NCBI RefSeq assembly: GCF_047729875.1
Contig: NZ_CP159826.1
Span: 2,542,001-2,606,000, forward strand
DNA: 64,000 nt
Origin: Marimicrobium sp913061115
Lineage (GTDB): Bacteria > Pseudomonadota > Gammaproteobacteria > Pseudomonadales > Halieaceae
Reading direction: 5' to 3'
Shown: positions 18,227 through 27,219 of the stretch, piece after piece
How the letters are laid out: each line of letters starts with the position of its first letter
Numbering within the stretch: the first letter of the stretch is position 1
Notes under the pieces: generated by a model
What the model was told of the DNA's origin: nothing
Seen by the model: the letters and a program-made list of their open reading frames with translations, nothing else
The model's database searches: none
Position numbers and translations under genes: made by a program

Positions 18227-19078
18227 CTAACGCCGCGGCAATACTTTTTGCGGGTCAATGGGCCTGCCCTCCTTGCGTATCTCAAAATGCAACTTTACCG
18301 TGTCTGTGCCAGAACTGCCCTTCTCAGCAATAATTTCTCCTGCGCTGACAGCCTGGCCCTCGCTAACCAGCAAGCGATCATTGTGCCCGTACGCGCTAAG
18401 GTAAACATCGTTGTGCTTGACGATTAGCAGCTCGCCAAACCCAACAATGCCGGTTCCCGCATACACCACTTTACCCGCGGCCACCGCAACAATTGGGTCC
18501 CCACGATTGCCGCCAATATCGATTCCCTTATGCACATTTTGCGAGTATCCCCGCGTGACAGGCCCAGATGCCGGCCAGAGCCAGGTCGTAACATTGGCGC
18601 CCACATAGGTCTTTGGTTTGGGCTGAGAGGCCGCAGGCATCGGCGAGGCTGTCGGGATTGGCTCGCCGACAATAGGCTTAGCTTGATTGTCTATCAAGGG
18701 CACCGGCGCCACTGGCGCGGGCGCCACTGGCACTGGCGAGAATGCGGCCCCGGAAGAGGGAGGTGTATTATCAACAGGCGTCGATCCCTGTGCGGGCATC
18801 ACAAGAGGGCGGCCAGACTCACGGGGGGAGACCACCTCTCCCAAATTGATTTTCTGACCAGGGTAAATAGTGTACGGCGCAGTAATGCCATTAACCGCCG
18901 CGACACTGCGAAAATCCAGACCGTAGCGAAAGGCAATGGAATAAAGTGTATCCCCCTTGTTCACGCTGTAGACCAATTCCAGTGACTCAGTACCCCGATC
19001 TTCGATGGGCGCGCGCGTATGACTGCCACAGGCGACAAGGCAGAAAAACACCAAGCTCAGTAGAATTCTTGCTAGCAC
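18227..19078 (-). CDS. nlpD: NlpD-like LysM/M23 lipoprotein (murein hydrolase activator)
   Basis: 283 residues from GTG 19078, with GAGGGA upstream. The lipoprotein signal peptide ends in the lipobox LVAC (Cys17). The LysM domain is YSVNKGDTLYSIAFRYG...YTIYPGQKINL, followed by a proline/alanine/valine-rich linker and a C-terminal M23 (LytM) domain: WPASGPVTRGYS, HKGIDIGG, VKLHFEIRKEGRPIDP. The final HFEIR histidine is present; as in other NlpD proteins the site is probably degenerate and the protein activates the amidase AmiC at the septum rather than cutting murein itself. It sits upstream of rpoS. Confidence 0.95.
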   Translation of the reverse strand: MLARILLSLVFFCLVACGSHTRAPIEDRGTESLELVYSVNKGDTLYSIAFRYGLDFRSVAAVNGITAPYTIYPGQKINLGEVVSPRESGRPLVMPAQGSTPVDNTPPSSGAAFSPVPVAPAPVAPVPLIDNQAKPIVGEPIPTASPMPAASQPKPKTYVGANVTTWLWPASGPVTRGYSQNVHKGIDIGGNRGDPIVAVAAGKVVYAGTGIVGFGELLIVKHNDVYLSAYGHNDRLLVSEGQAVSAGEIIAEKGSSGTDTVKLHFEIRKEGRPIDPQKVLPRR

Positions 19079-19108
19079 ACACTTCCCTCAACATGGGCTT
19101 GACCCACG

Positions 19109-20029
19109 TTAGTCATGTCTCCAAGAGGCATGTATCAGCCAGACAAGCGCAAACCCCGCTATCATCAGGGATAAACAAAACCACAGTTGAGGGTCTTGTC
19201 CGGTATAAACCTGGTAGTCCAAAGGAGAGACAGGGAACTGCTGCGCAGGCTTTAACTGGCCGTGGCTCCCCTCCACCCACTCCAACACACGCTTCCATGG
19301 CCATACGACTAACAGAGAACCAAACAGGAACCCTGTCAGTACGGCCATCGTCCCCTGATGAAATCTCTGTAATAACCAATGCAATAGGCGTGAAAAACAC
19401 AGCAGCCCGCACCCCGCGCCAATAACAAAGACCAGTATAAACACTAAGTCCAGTGATTTAAGCGCCACCAGAGTGGTACTGTACATGCCCAATAACACCA
19501 AAATAAAACTGCCCGATATTCCCGGCAATATCATCGCGCAGACCGCAAGAAAGCCCGCCAAAAAAACACCGGCAAGGCCCATTTCCAGACTCATCACCGG
19601 CGACAGCGCAATACATACGGCAACTGCACCAGCGGATAACAGACACAGCACTTTAGGCACTGACCAGTTGTCCACTTCACGCAGCAGCACTAGCGCCGAG
19701 GCCAGAATCAAACCAAAAAAGAAGGCCCACAGCGGCACCGGGTGATGTTCCAAAACCCAGGACACGAGTTGTGCCAACGAAAAAATACTGGTGGCAATAC
19801 CCAGCAATAAAGCCAGTAGAAACCTCCCATTGATATGCTGCCAGGCGCCCGTTATATCGAGCCGAGACAGCTTCGCCAGAAACGCGAGGTCGACTGCCCG
19901 GAGACTATCGAGCAACTGATCATAAATACCGGTAATGAAAGCGACGGTCCCCCCGGATACTCCAGGCACTATGTCCGCTGCACCCATCAGCAACCCACGC
20001 AAGAAAATACCCGCGGATGACAGAGCCAT
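19109..20029 (-). CDS. DUF368 membrane protein (PopT-like polyprenyl-phosphate transporter family)
   Basis: 306 residues from ATG 20029, which has a strong AAGGAGAAGTA site; this ATG shares one base with the pcm stop (TAATG). The conserved start LRGLLMGAADIVPGVSGGTVAFITGIY is the DUF368 signature, and a second inverted half shows ILPGISGSFILVLLGMY. About eight to nine hydrophobic segments are visible. Family members (PopT) have been implicated in moving undecaprenyl phosphate back across the inner membrane. The C-terminal tail is short and polar. Tight coupling with pcm suggests an operon. Confidence 0.92.
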   Translation of the reverse strand: MALSSAGIFLRGLLMGAADIVPGVSGGTVAFITGIYDQLLDSLRAVDLAFLAKLSRLDITGAWQHINGRFLLALLLGIATSIFSLAQLVSWVLEHHPVPLWAFFFGLILASALVLLREVDNWSVPKVLCLLSAGAVAVCIALSPVMSLEMGLAGVFLAGFLAVCAMILPGISGSFILVLLGMYSTTLVALKSLDLVFILVFVIGAGCGLLCFSRLLHWLLQRFHQGTMAVLTGFLFGSLLVVWPWKRVLEWVEGSHGQLKPAQQFPVSPLDYQVYTGQDPQLWFCLSLMIAGFALVWLIHASWRHD

Positions 20030-20703
20030 TACTTCTCCTTGCCTGAACACAAAGGCACGAAATAGACAGCCTCGACAATGTCAGTTTCGTAGCCCTCATG
20101 AGTGCGGGTCACCACCTGTAAGTGTTGGTATTCGCCCCCCACCGGTATCACCATGCGGCCACCCGTGGACAACTGCAACAGCAAGTCTTCGGGAATTTGC
20201 TCCGGAGCGGCAGTCACAAGGATACCGTCAAAGGGTCCGCACTCCTCCCATCCCATCGCTCCATCGGCATGATTCATATGCACATTGCGCAACTTAAGTG
20301 TGCGCAAACGCTGGCGTGCCTTTTGCTGCAACGACTTGATACGCTCCACGCTATACACCTCGTCTACCAATTGCGCGAGTATCGCAGTCTGGTAACCAGA
20401 GCCAGTGCCGACCTCCAATACCCGAGAACGCGGCCCCGCAGCCAACAGCAATTCCGTCATTCGTGCCACGACATAGGGCTGTGACAATGTCTGCTGAAAA
20501 CCGATGGGCAAAGCCACATCTTCATAGGCGCGATGCGCCATTGCCTCATCGAGAAATAGGTGGCGCGGCGTTGTGCGCATAACATCCAACACCGCCATAT
20601 CACTGACACCCTGATCAACCAAGCGTTGTATCAAACGCTCTCGGGTTCTCTGGGAGGTCATTCCGATGCCGTGAAGATCAATCCTATTCACTGACGATAC
20701 CAC
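20029..20703 (-). CDS. pcm: Protein-L-isoaspartate O-methyltransferase
   Basis: A SAM-dependent enzyme that repairs isoaspartyl residues. It has TTPRHLFLDEAMAHRAYEDVALPIG, QTLSQPYVVARMTELL, and the SAM-binding loop VLEVGTGSGYQTAILA. The start is uncertain: GTG 20703 has GAGGGG about eight bases upstream and overlaps the end of truD by 20 bases, whereas ATG 20661 (MTSQRTRERL) gives 210 residues, nearer the family length, and leaves a short gap. Unusually, surE, the normal partner immediately upstream of pcm in gammaproteobacteria, is missing here; truD abuts pcm directly. Confidence 0.96.
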   Translation of the reverse strand: MVSSVNRIDLHGIGMTSQRTRERLIQRLVDQGVSDMAVLDVMRTTPRHLFLDEAMAHRAYEDVALPIGFQQTLSQPYVVARMTELLLAAGPRSRVLEVGTGSGYQTAILAQLVDEVYSVERIKSLQQKARQRLRTLKLRNVHMNHADGAMGWEECGPFDGILVTAAPEQIPEDLLLQLSTGGRMVIPVGGEYQHLQVVTRTHEGYETDIVEAVYFVPLCSGKEK

Positions 20704-21736
20704 TCTCTGTATACCCCTCTTTATAGTGTACGAACTCAGCTAATAGCGCAGTAGCGTAACTGCCAGCACCCAAAGCAAAGTCCAACCGTAAGCTACCATC
20801 ATCACAAAACTGCCAGCAAAAGTCATCAGGCACCATGCGCGCTGAGCGCCAAGCAAGGTCCAGGCCGGATTCTTCCAGGAAGCCACAAATCGCATGACAC
20901 TGTGCCAGACACTCCATCTGCAGTTCGTTAAACCCCAACTCTGCCCTGCTCTGACTTCGACCCCACAGCGGCAAACCTGGGTGAATGTCACCGCGGCTCG
21001 CTCGGCTACAGATATCATCATTAACCTCATCGCAAGTGAAAAAGCTGCGTGTCCCGTTTAACAAACACACATCACCGGACCGGATCTTATTCCAGTCACC
21101 ATTTTCTACTCGAACCGCAAGCAATCGGTTAAACACATAGGCGCGAAGAGCAGAGAAATACAGACTGCGCTTTTCGCGCGAGATCCTGCGGCCGCTTTGC
21201 ATCCAACGCTGCGCCTGCTCAAGTGTCGAACCATTGCGTCCAAAACGCTGCTCGCCAAAATAGTTGGGAACACCTTCATCGCGCAGTGTCTGCAGCCGCT
21301 GCTCTAGAGCAACTCTATCTCCGATCAACTCACGCAATACCAGCGTAAAGTGATTGGCGCGGTGCACGCCGCGCCTGAGCTTGCGCAAGTGGCGAGAAAC
21401 CTCCAACACCTTCACATCACCATCGGATTCCAGAGATCCCCAGTTAGGCTCAGCGCGCCCTGCCATACCAACACTGAACCACTGCCGGGTAACCGCGTTG
21501 CGATCCTTGAGACCGCTGAGACCAATATCACGCTGTGCTACGCCGCTGAGCTCAGACACGCGTTGCAATAGCTGCATGCTGTTGAGCTGGCGCTTCTGCA
21601 GGTACAGAAAACTGTGCTCGCCGTCACCCGATAGCTCAAAGCCCAGCCGTTCATTGACGCAAAAATCTTCTGGCCTGCAGCGGATAAGGGCGCTGCCGGA
21701 AGACAAACCCCATGCCCGGGGCCATGGCGTGATCAT
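20684..21736 (-). CDS. truD: tRNA pseudouridine(13) synthase TruD
   Basis: 350 residues, ATG 21736, overlapping ispF by four bases. It modifies U13 of tRNA-Glu. The catalytic aspartate is in GLSGLKDRNAVTRQWFS; the family segments RPEDFCVNE (start), HRANHFTLVLRE, VPNYFGEQRFGR and the C-terminal LRLDFALGAGSYATALLAE are all present. The C-terminus ends within the N-terminal coding region proposed for pcm. Confidence 0.96.
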   Translation of the reverse strand: MITPWPRAWGLSSGSALIRCRPEDFCVNERLGFELSGDGEHSFLYLQKRQLNSMQLLQRVSELSGVAQRDIGLSGLKDRNAVTRQWFSVGMAGRAEPNWGSLESDGDVKVLEVSRHLRKLRRGVHRANHFTLVLRELIGDRVALEQRLQTLRDEGVPNYFGEQRFGRNGSTLEQAQRWMQSGRRISREKRSLYFSALRAYVFNRLLAVRVENGDWNKIRSGDVCLLNGTRSFFTCDEVNDDICSRASRGDIHPGLPLWGRSQSRAELGFNELQMECLAQCHAICGFLEESGLDLAWRSARMVPDDFCWQFCDDGSLRLDFALGAGSYATALLAEFVHYKEGYTESGIVSE

Positions 21737-22212
21737 CCAGTGGGGATCTGCAGAAGCACTACTGCGTGGGCTGCAATACCCTCCTTGCGACCGGTAAAAC
21801 CCAAGCCTTCGGTGGTCGTAGCCTTTACATTGACTTGCCCGAGGCTCGCCGCCATATCAGCGACCAAATTCTCGCGCATACCCTGAATGTGGGGCGCCAT
21901 GCGCGGCGATTGGGCAATGATCGTGGCATCGAGATTGCCCAGCACCCAGCCTGACTGATGCACTAACTGCATCACCCGGCCTAATAAAAGGCGACTGTCG
22001 ATACCGGCATTGGCTGGGTCCGTATCAGGAAAATGTTGCCCAATATCGCCCTGACCCATCGCACCCAATAGTGCATCGCAGATTGCATGAATCAGCACAT
22101 CGCCATCAGAGTGCGCCACCAGGCCGCGATCATGCGCTATATGCACACCACCGAGCACCAGCGTCTCTCCGTCTCCAAAGCCGTGTACATCGTAGCCATG
22201 GCCTATACGCAT
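21733..22212 (-). CDS. ispF: 2-C-methyl-D-erythritol 2,4-cyclodiphosphate synthase
   Basis: 159 residues, standard length. Fifth enzyme of the MEP isoprenoid pathway. Motifs: RIGHGYDVH with the zinc ligands D-x-H, HSDGDVLIHAICDALLGA with the third ligand, the FPDTDPAN loop, and VNVKATTTEGLGFTGRKEGIAA at the CMP-binding end. It lies directly after ispD, 18 bases apart. Confidence 0.98.
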   Translation of the reverse strand: MRIGHGYDVHGFGDGETLVLGGVHIAHDRGLVAHSDGDVLIHAICDALLGAMGQGDIGQHFPDTDPANAGIDSRLLLGRVMQLVHQSGWVLGNLDATIIAQSPRMAPHIQGMRENLVADMAASLGQVNVKATTTEGLGFTGRKEGIAAHAVVLLQIPTG

Positions 22213-22230
22213 TGATGACCGCTCCCTATT

Positions 22231-22959
22231 TTACGACTCACGCCAAACCACTCCATTTTGCGTTTGCAGATACCAGTCGGCCAATGGCAGATCAGCCGGC
22301 ACGGTAACCTTTAGGTTACCCGCTGACCCGGCTACTAATTGTACCGGATATCCAGCCATCTCCATGGCGGAGGCTTCATCAGTCACCGCCAGGCCCTGGG
22401 TCTGCGCCTGCTGCAACGCCTCGCGCAACTCATCAAGACGAAACATCTGTGGCGTTTGGGCCCGCCACAAAGTGGCACGATCCAATGTGCGCAAAACTCG
22501 CGCGTCCGCTGAAGCTTGTTTCACCGTATCGACTATTTGTTCCGCCAGTATCCCGCCAGTCTCATTCGCGATCACGGTCGCTATCAATCTCATAATATCG
22601 TGCGTTTGCAGACAGGGCCGCGCCGCATCGTGGACCAGAACCCAGTCGCGCAGAGCCGCCTGGGACATCAGGGCATCAAGCCCCGCCAAAACAGAACCGT
22701 TGCGCTGCTCGGCACCAGAGACCATTTGTATTCGCGGATCCTGAAATATAGGCATTCCTGCCGCTCGGGTATCGTCAGCGTGCAGCGCCACAATGATTCC
22801 CAAGATTTGCTCACAATTGAGCAAGGCACGCAAACTGTGTTCGAGTAAAGTGGCGCCAGCCACAGCCATATATTGTTTCGGAATCTCTGCGCCCATGCGA
22901 CTGCCGATACCGGCAGCGGGCAGGACCGCCCAGCAGCGCGCCTCGGCTTTACGCGTCAT
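22231..22959 (-). CDS. ispD: 2-C-methyl-D-erythritol 4-phosphate cytidylyltransferase
   Basis: 242 residues, ATG 22959 overlapping the ftsB stop as ATGA. Third step of the MEP pathway. The CTP-binding LPAAGIGSRMGAEIPKQY signature, VLVHDAARPC, and RATLWRAQTPQMFR followed by VTDEASAME are all present. Confidence 0.98.
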   Translation of the reverse strand: MTRKAEARCWAVLPAAGIGSRMGAEIPKQYMAVAGATLLEHSLRALLNCEQILGIIVALHADDTRAAGMPIFQDPRIQMVSGAEQRNGSVLAGLDALMSQAALRDWVLVHDAARPCLQTHDIMRLIATVIANETGGILAEQIVDTVKQASADARVLRTLDRATLWRAQTPQMFRLDELREALQQAQTQGLAVTDEASAMEMAGYPVQLVAGSAGNLKVTVPADLPLADWYLQTQNGVVWRES

Positions 22960-23255
22960 TTGCCGTCCGGAGCAGCATTGGGAGGACTGTCGACGACTTG
23001 ATAAAATGTCTCACCTTCGCGTATCAATCCCAGCTGCTCCCGAGCGCGCTGTTCAACGCCGTTGTTGCCACTTTGTAACTCCAGCACTTCACGGTCCAGC
23101 ACCGAATTGCGCGCCTGCAGTTCACTATTAATCAGCGTCTGCTCCTCAACCTGAAGCTCCAGTCGATGTTGCTCAGCCAGACTGCCCTCAGCAAACCAAA
23201 GTCGGTACTGCAGTGCACCCAGCACCACTAACAGAGACAGAAGTAGCCAACGCAA
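22956..23255 (-). CDS. ftsB: Cell division protein FtsB
   Basis: 99 residues from TTG 23255, with GAGGG seven bases upstream; no ATG is available. A short N-terminal transmembrane helix (RWLLLSLLVVLGALQYRLWF) is followed by a periplasmic coiled coil (about residues 30-65) and the conserved REQLGLIREGETFYQV. FtsB forms the FtsQLB complex that activates septal peptidoglycan synthesis. It sits between eno and ispD as in most gammaproteobacteria. Confidence 0.96.
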   Translation of the reverse strand: MRWLLLSLLVVLGALQYRLWFAEGSLAEQHRLELQVEEQTLINSELQARNSVLDREVLELQSGNNGVEQRAREQLGLIREGETFYQVVDSPPNAAPDGK

Positions 23256-23265
23256 AACTAGGCCC

Positions 23266-24555
23266 TCACTGGCGAAAAAATTCTGCTAGGCCGCGATAGG
23301 GTGCGCCACCGGCCAGCTCCGCTTCGATACGCAAAAGGCGGTTGTACTTGGCTACCCGGTCGGAGCGACACAACGAGCCTGTTTTAATTTGGCCGGCGGC
23401 AGTGGCGACCGCCAGATCGGCAATAGTCGTATCTTCAGTCTCGCCACTGCGATGGGAAATCACCGCAGTATACCCAGCCGCCTTCGCCATAGCGATGGCA
23501 TCAAGCGTCTCAGACAGACTACCAATCTGGTTAAACTTGATCAGGATAGAGTTCGCGACACCCTTCTCGATACCCTCCTTGAGTATCTTGGTATTGGTGA
23601 CAAACAGGTCGTCTCCCACCAACTGTACCTTGTCACCAATCTTATCGGTCAGCATTTTCCAGCCATCCCAGTCAGATTCATCGAGACCGTCCTCTATCGA
23701 AATAATAGGGTGGCTGTGCGCAAGGTTTGCCAGATAATCAGTAAAGCCTTCACTGTTAAACTGTTTGCCCTCACCCGATAAATCGTAGACGCCATCGCGA
23801 TAAAACTCGGAAGCTGCGCAGTCCAGCGCGAGGGTAATATCGGTGCCTAATTTGTATCCGGCCTTCTCGACCGCCTCGGCAATCACCTCAAGGGCCACCT
23901 CGTTCGATGGCAGGTTTGGTGCAAACCCGCCCTCATCTCCCACCGCTGTGCTCAAGCCACGCGCCGACAACACTTTTTTCAACTGATGGAAAATTTCTGC
24001 ACCCGCGCGCAGTCCCTCAGCAAAACTGGGCGCAGCCACTGGCTGCACCATAAATTCCTGTATATCGATATTGTTGTCCGCGTGCTCACCACCATTTAAG
24101 ATGTTCATCATCGGTACCGGCATCGTAAAGCCAGAGGTCCCATTGATATCAGCAATGTGCTGGTACAGAGGAATCCTCCGAGACAGTGCAGCAGCCTTTG
24201 CGGCAGCCAGAGAAACGGCAAGAATCGCGTTGGCGCCAAACGTGGCTTTGTTGTCAGTTCCGTCCGCCTCAATCATGGCCGCATCCAGCTCGCGCTGGGC
24301 GTCCGCATCACGCCCCAACAAAAGCGACTTAATGGGGCCATTCACATGACCGACAGCATTGAGCACGCCCTTGCCGCCATATCGAGCAGCATCGCCGTCA
24401 CGCAGTTCCAGCGCTTCACGCGAACCAGTAGAAGCGCCGGAGGGTGCAAAGGCGGCACCTACCTCACCCGATTTTAGCGTTACTTCCGCCATCACGGTGG
24501 GGTTTCCTCGGGAATCCATGACCTCAAAGGCCTGAATGTTGGTGATCGATGTCAT
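23266..24555 (-). CDS. eno: Enolase
   Basis: 429 residues, ATG 24555. It interconverts 2-phosphoglycerate and phosphoenolpyruvate in glycolysis and is also a degradosome component in related bacteria. Visible: EVMDSRGNPTV, the flexible PSGASTGSREALELRDGD loop, magnesium ligands in ALDCAASEFY, SIEDGLDE and LVGDDLFVTN, and the signature ILIKFNQIGSLSETL with the catalytic lysine, then SHRSGETED. A ten-base gap to ftsB suggests one transcript. Confidence 0.99.
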   Translation of the reverse strand: MTSITNIQAFEVMDSRGNPTVMAEVTLKSGEVGAAFAPSGASTGSREALELRDGDAARYGGKGVLNAVGHVNGPIKSLLLGRDADAQRELDAAMIEADGTDNKATFGANAILAVSLAAAKAAALSRRIPLYQHIADINGTSGFTMPVPMMNILNGGEHADNNIDIQEFMVQPVAAPSFAEGLRAGAEIFHQLKKVLSARGLSTAVGDEGGFAPNLPSNEVALEVIAEAVEKAGYKLGTDITLALDCAASEFYRDGVYDLSGEGKQFNSEGFTDYLANLAHSHPIISIEDGLDESDWDGWKMLTDKIGDKVQLVGDDLFVTNTKILKEGIEKGVANSILIKFNQIGSLSETLDAIAMAKAAGYTAVISHRSGETEDTTIADLAVATAAGQIKTGSLCRSDRVAKYNRLLRIEAELAGGAPYRGLAEFFRQ

Positions 24556-24575
24556 GCCGTCAAACTCCGTAATTA

Positions 24576-25427
24576 CTAGTCAATTTCCAGTGGAGGCAGT
24601 GATTTCACGAGGTCATCTACCGCTTTCACCTGCGCCAGAAACGGTTCCAACTGTGCGAGAGGAAGCGCACTTGGACCATCACAGCGCGCCTTGTCCGGAT
24701 CGGGGTGAGCCTCGAGGAACAAGCCGGCTAATCCGAGTGCCATGCCGGAGCGCGCCAGCTCCACCACCTGCCCCCGACGACCGCCGGAAGCAGCTCCCCC
24801 GGTGTCCCGGCACTGCAGTGCATGAGTGACGTCAAAAATCAGAGGGGCATTTCCACAACTCTGCTTCATGACACCGAAACCCAGCATATCCACCACCAGA
24901 TTGTCATAACCAAAGTTACTTCCGCGCTCGCACAACATGACACGGGTATTGCCGCACTCGGCAAATTTTTCCACGATATTGGCCATTTGTGCAGGGCTGA
25001 GAAACTGCGGCTTTTTGATATTGATCACCGCGCCCGTCGCCGCCATGGCGGCCACCAGATCAGTCTGACGCGCCAGAAATGCAGGGAGCTGAATAATATC
25101 GCACACCTGCGCAGTGGGTGCCGCCTGCTCCGGAGTATGCACGTCGGTAATGACGGGGACGTTGAAGGTTGATTTCACCTCGGCCAGAATTGACAAGCCT
25201 TCGTCGAGACCCGGACCCCGAAATGAGTGAATGGAGGAGCGGTTAGCCTTGTCAAAAGAGGCTTTGAAGACATAGGGAATGCCGAGTTTATTGCACACTT
25301 CAACATAGTGCTCGGCCACTCGCAGGGCAAAGTCCCTACTTTCCAGTACATTGACGCCGCCCAGCAATACGAACGGGGCGGTATTGTCGATACGCACTGT
25401 TCCAAGAGAAATGCTCTTATCCGTCAC
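24576..25427 (-). CDS. kdsA: 3-deoxy-8-phosphooctulonate synthase
   Basis: 283 residues from GTG 25427 (VTDKSISLG) with GAGAG upstream. Condenses arabinose-5-phosphate and PEP to KDO-8-phosphate for lipopolysaccharide. Signatures: FKASFDKANRSSIHSFRGPG, TDVHTPEQA, IIQLPAFLARQTDLV, the KKPQFLSP strand and CERGSNFGYDNLVVDM. A Gram-negative outer membrane is implied. It lies between pyrG and eno, the usual gammaproteobacterial order. Confidence 0.98.
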   Translation of the reverse strand: MTDKSISLGTVRIDNTAPFVLLGGVNVLESRDFALRVAEHYVEVCNKLGIPYVFKASFDKANRSSIHSFRGPGLDEGLSILAEVKSTFNVPVITDVHTPEQAAPTAQVCDIIQLPAFLARQTDLVAAMAATGAVINIKKPQFLSPAQMANIVEKFAECGNTRVMLCERGSNFGYDNLVVDMLGFGVMKQSCGNAPLIFDVTHALQCRDTGGAASGGRRGQVVELARSGMALGLAGLFLEAHPDPDKARCDGPSALPLAQLEPFLAQVKAVDDLVKSLPPLEID

Positions 25428-25442
25428 GGCCCGCTCTCTCTA

Positions 25443-27092
25443 TCAGTTTTGGTTGTCGGCCTTAACCCGGGAGTGGGCAATGGCCGCTTCGATGTAACTG
25501 GTGAACAGTGGGTGTCCGCCACGGGGCCGAGACGTAAACTCAGGGTGGAACTGACAGGCAATAAACCAGGGGTGAGCAGGCAACTCGACTATTTCTACTA
25601 GAGAACGGTCATCAGACCAACCTGCTACACGCATTCCAGCAGCCTGCAACTGACCCACATAATTGTTATTCACCTCATAACGGTGGCGATGGCGCTCCGC
25701 TATCAGTTCGGTGCCGTAAATTTCGCGCACCTTACTGCCCTCTTCCAGATGGCAAGGCTGCGCACCCAGACGCATGGTGCCACCGAGGTCTGAAGACTCA
25801 TCGCGCTGCACTGCGCTGCCATCGGCTTCCATCCACTCTGTAATCAGAGCCACAATAGGATGCGGGGTAGACAGATTCATTTCAGAAGAATCAGCGCCCT
25901 CAAGACCACAAACGTTACGCGCGTATTCTATCAATGCGACGTGCATACCCAGACAAATACCCAGAAAAGGAATATTGTGTTCCCGCGCATACCGCACAGC
26001 CGTGATCTTGCCTTCCACGCCACGATCTCCGAAACCGCCCGGCACTAGAATGGCATCGACTCCATGAAGCGCATCGGTACCATTGTGCTCAATGTCTTCG
26101 GCGTCGAAATACTCGATCTTGACATCAGTCAACGTCTGCAACCCGGCATGAGCAAGCGCTTCGTTGAGTGATTTATAGGCGTCTTGCAAATCAACATACT
26201 TACCCACCATAGCCACTCTCACCCGGCCACTGCTGCCGGCAAGTTCGCGCTCGACAACATCGTCCCAGTCGGACAAATCTGCTTCAGGTTTAGCGTCGAT
26301 ACCAAAACGCTCCACAACAAACCGGTCCAGACCAAAATCTCGCAGCATGCCAGGAATTTTGTAAATTGAGTCCATATCCAGCAGCGGAATAACGGCACGC
26401 TCTTCCACGTTAGTGAACAGAGAAATCTTCTTTCGTGCGCTCTCCCCTATCTCAACAGAGCATCGGCATAACAAGATGTCCGGCTGCAAACCTATGGAGC
26501 GCAGTTCCTTAACCGAGTGTTGAGTGGGCTTGGTTTTAATCTCGCCGGCCGTGGCAATATAAGGCACCAGCGTGAGGTGCATCAGCAATGCGTGACTGGG
26601 ACCCATTTCCAGCTTGAGTTGCCTGGCAGCCTCCAGAAAAGGCAGGCCCTCAATGTCGCCCACAGTGCCGCCAATCTCAACCACAGCGATATCTGCGTCG
26701 CCCGCGCCCAGCACAACACGACGCTTAATCTCATCTGTAATATGGGGGATGACCTGCACCGTGCCGCCCAGATAGTCTCCGCGACGCTCCGCACGCAGTA
26801 CTGAATTATAAACCCTGCCGGTAGTGAAGTTATTGGTCCGCTTCATCACCGTATGGGTGAATCGTTCGTAATGGCCCAGATCTAAGTCGGTCTCTGCCCC
26901 ATCCTCGGTGACAAATACCTCACCATGCTGGAACGGGCTCATGGTGCCGGGATCGACGTTAATGTAAGGATCGAGCTTGAGCAGCGTCACCTTAATACCC
27001 CGCGCCTCGAGCACTGCAGCCAGTGACGCAGCTGCGATACCCTTGCCAAGAGACGACACTACCCCACCTGTGACGAAAATATAACGCGCCAT
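25443..27092 (-). CDS. pyrG: CTP synthase
   Basis: 549 residues. Aminates UTP to CTP with glutamine. The N-terminal synthetase domain begins YIFVTGGVVSSLGKGIAAASL and contains the GGTVGDIEG loop; the C-terminal class I glutamine amidotransferase domain shows VPGGFGDRG, the nucleophile in FLGICLGMH, and QFHPEFTSRP with the H-x-E pair. Full-length. It heads the pyrG-kdsA-eno-ftsB run, 127 bases downstream of the tilS stop. Confidence 0.99.
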   Translation of the reverse strand: MARYIFVTGGVVSSLGKGIAAASLAAVLEARGIKVTLLKLDPYINVDPGTMSPFQHGEVFVTEDGAETDLDLGHYERFTHTVMKRTNNFTTGRVYNSVLRAERRGDYLGGTVQVIPHITDEIKRRVVLGAGDADIAVVEIGGTVGDIEGLPFLEAARQLKLEMGPSHALLMHLTLVPYIATAGEIKTKPTQHSVKELRSIGLQPDILLCRCSVEIGESARKKISLFTNVEERAVIPLLDMDSIYKIPGMLRDFGLDRFVVERFGIDAKPEADLSDWDDVVERELAGSSGRVRVAMVGKYVDLQDAYKSLNEALAHAGLQTLTDVKIEYFDAEDIEHNGTDALHGVDAILVPGGFGDRGVEGKITAVRYAREHNIPFLGICLGMHVALIEYARNVCGLEGADSSEMNLSTPHPIVALITEWMEADGSAVQRDESSDLGGTMRLGAQPCHLEEGSKVREIYGTELIAERHRHRYEVNNNYVGQLQAAGMRVAGWSDDRSLVEIVELPAHPWFIACQFHPEFTSRPRGGHPLFTSYIEAAIAHSRVKADNQN

Positions 27093-27219
27093 GACATGCC
27101 CATATTGATGGTGTATTTACGAACACAAGACATAATATCCAGTGTCCATTGGGGGTTCGATTACTGGCGCAAGTCCTGCAAAAGATGGGAACCTAAGATA
27201 CCAGAAAGGCTGGGCCAGC

